Source: an uncultured bacterium
GTDB taxonomy: Bacteria > Verrucomicrobiota > Kiritimatiellia > RFP12 > UBA1067
Assembly (NCBI GenBank): GCA_900547945.1
Contig: URIT01000158.1
Coordinates: forward strand, 1 to 6,153
Length of the DNA stretch: 6,153 bases
Direction: 5' to 3'
The notes under the pieces were generated by a model that ran no database searches, had not been told where the DNA came from, and saw only the letters and a list, made by a program, of their open reading frames with translations. The position numbers were made by a program, and so were the translations under genes. Of the stretch, positions 5,683 to 6,153 are shown one piece after another (the first letter of the stretch is position 1; each line of letters begins with the position of its first letter).

Positions 5683-6153
5683 TTGTTCGTCTCGGTCGCC
5701 ATCGACCTGGCGCTGGACCGGCTGTTCACCTATGCGGTGCCGGCCGAACTCACGGAGAAGCTGCTCGTCGGGCAGCTTCTCCGCGTTCCGTTTTCGGGGC
5801 GCATCGCGCGCGGGTTCGCGCTCGCGCTCACGGAGGAGGCGCCCGCGTTTAAGACGCGCCCCGTCCTCGCGATCGAGGACGACTCGCCCTTTTTCTCCCC
5901 GGCGCTCCTGAAGCTCGTGCGCTGGATCGCCACCTACACGCACGCGCCCATCGAAACGGCGCTCCGGGCGGCGCTGCCGGCGGCCGTCCTGAAGCCGTCC
6001 GCCCGTCCGAAGGAGCTGCTGTACGTGGAGCCGGCGGAGGCCGGGCCTGCGCCGCTGACGGCGCGCCAGCGCGCGCTCGTCCAGGAGATCCGCCGCGTGG
6101 GCGGCGGGTGGATGCAGCAGCTCGTGCGCGAGTTCAAGACAACGCCCGCCACG
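5683..6153 (+). CDS. priA: Primosomal protein N' (replication restart helicase PriA), N-terminal part; 3' end outside the window
   Basis: The frame is open from TTG at 5683 to the right edge (157 codons). PriA is the DExH helicase that recognises stalled forks and reloads the replicative helicase. The visible part matches its 3'-DNA-binding domain: VAIDLALDRLFTYAVP at 5-20, VGQLLRVPFSGR at 29-40, a GFALALTE strand, then LLKLVRWIATYTHAPIETAL and ALPAAV at about 79-105. LTARQRALVQEI and the following helix look like the start of the winged-helix domain. The helicase and zinc-binding motifs lie beyond the window. The start is TTG because conservation begins within four codons of it and no in-frame ATG occurs before the one at 6112; GTG at 5734 would delete the conserved first strand. 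The TTG follows the pseudopilin TAA with no gap and in the same frame; no strong Shine-Dalgarno is seen. The FDY motif of E. coli PriA is FTY here (15-17). Confidence 0.88.
   Translation, partial: MFVSVAIDLALDRLFTYAVPAELTEKLLVGQLLRVPFSGRIARGFALALTEEAPAFKTRPVLAIEDDSPFFSPALLKLVRWIATYTHAPIETALRAALPAAVLKPSARPKELLYVEPAEAGPAPLTARQRALVQEIRRVGGGWMQQLVREFKTTPAT

Noticed and set aside
4858..5943. A 361-codon open frame on the minus strand
   Set aside because: It is antisense to the pseudopilin and priA genes, crosses their junction and promoter, and has low-complexity charged composition with no family likeness.

Overview
The window is GC-rich (first and second strands alike), and all six supported genes lie on the + strand with very little non-coding DNA. 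The best guess for the source is a PVC-group bacterium, most likely Kiritimatiellota or a Lentisphaerae/Verrucomicrobia relative. This rests on three things: a short-headed orphan pseudopilin of the kind these phyla carry in many copies, a Tat/lipoprotein-type TIM-barrel sugar isomerase homologue, and a secreted-style beta-sandwich joined to a nitrilase-fold hydrolase. The assignment is inference; no rRNA or other phylogenetic marker is complete here.

Layout: (1) 3-1217, the 3' part of a carbon-nitrogen hydrolase (nitrilase superfamily) with an intact Glu-Lys-Cys triad behind an N-terminal beta-rich region. (2) A 41-base gap with an extended -10 promoter and a Shine-Dalgarno site. (3) 1259-2074, a xylose isomerase-like / sugar phosphate isomerase-epimerase TIM barrel with an apparent Tat-lipoprotein signal. 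(4) 2089-4845, a three-gene MCE lipid-transport cassette: permease (mlaE), ATPase (mlaF) and MCE substrate-binding protein (mlaD). mlaE/mlaF share ATGA and mlaF/mlaD overlap by 17 bases, so the three are surely one translation-coupled unit. The MCE protein has a long helical tail with five GEGT-type repeats. (5) A 102-base AT-richer intergenic region with a good promoter and Shine-Dalgarno site. (6) 4948-5682, a type IV pilin-like / type II secretion G-type pseudopilin. (7) 5683 to the window end, the N-terminal 157 codons of the replication restart helicase PriA, starting with TTG immediately after the pseudopilin stop codon and in the same frame.

How they work together: MlaE, MlaF and MlaD would form an inner-membrane ABC complex moving phospholipid or another hydrophobic substrate between the inner and outer membrane. 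No MlaC (periplasmic carrier), MlaB (STAS) or MlaA gene is beside them. The TIM barrel sits 14 bases upstream of mlaE and may be co-transcribed with it, without an obvious functional link. The pseudopilin and priA appear to share a transcript from the promoter at 4882-4910.

I did not see a CRISPR array, mobile element, RNA gene or a clearly new system. The points most worth a second look are the heptad-compatible repeat architecture of the MCE tail, the pilin-priA junction, and the near-identical extended -10 elements at the two intergenic regions.
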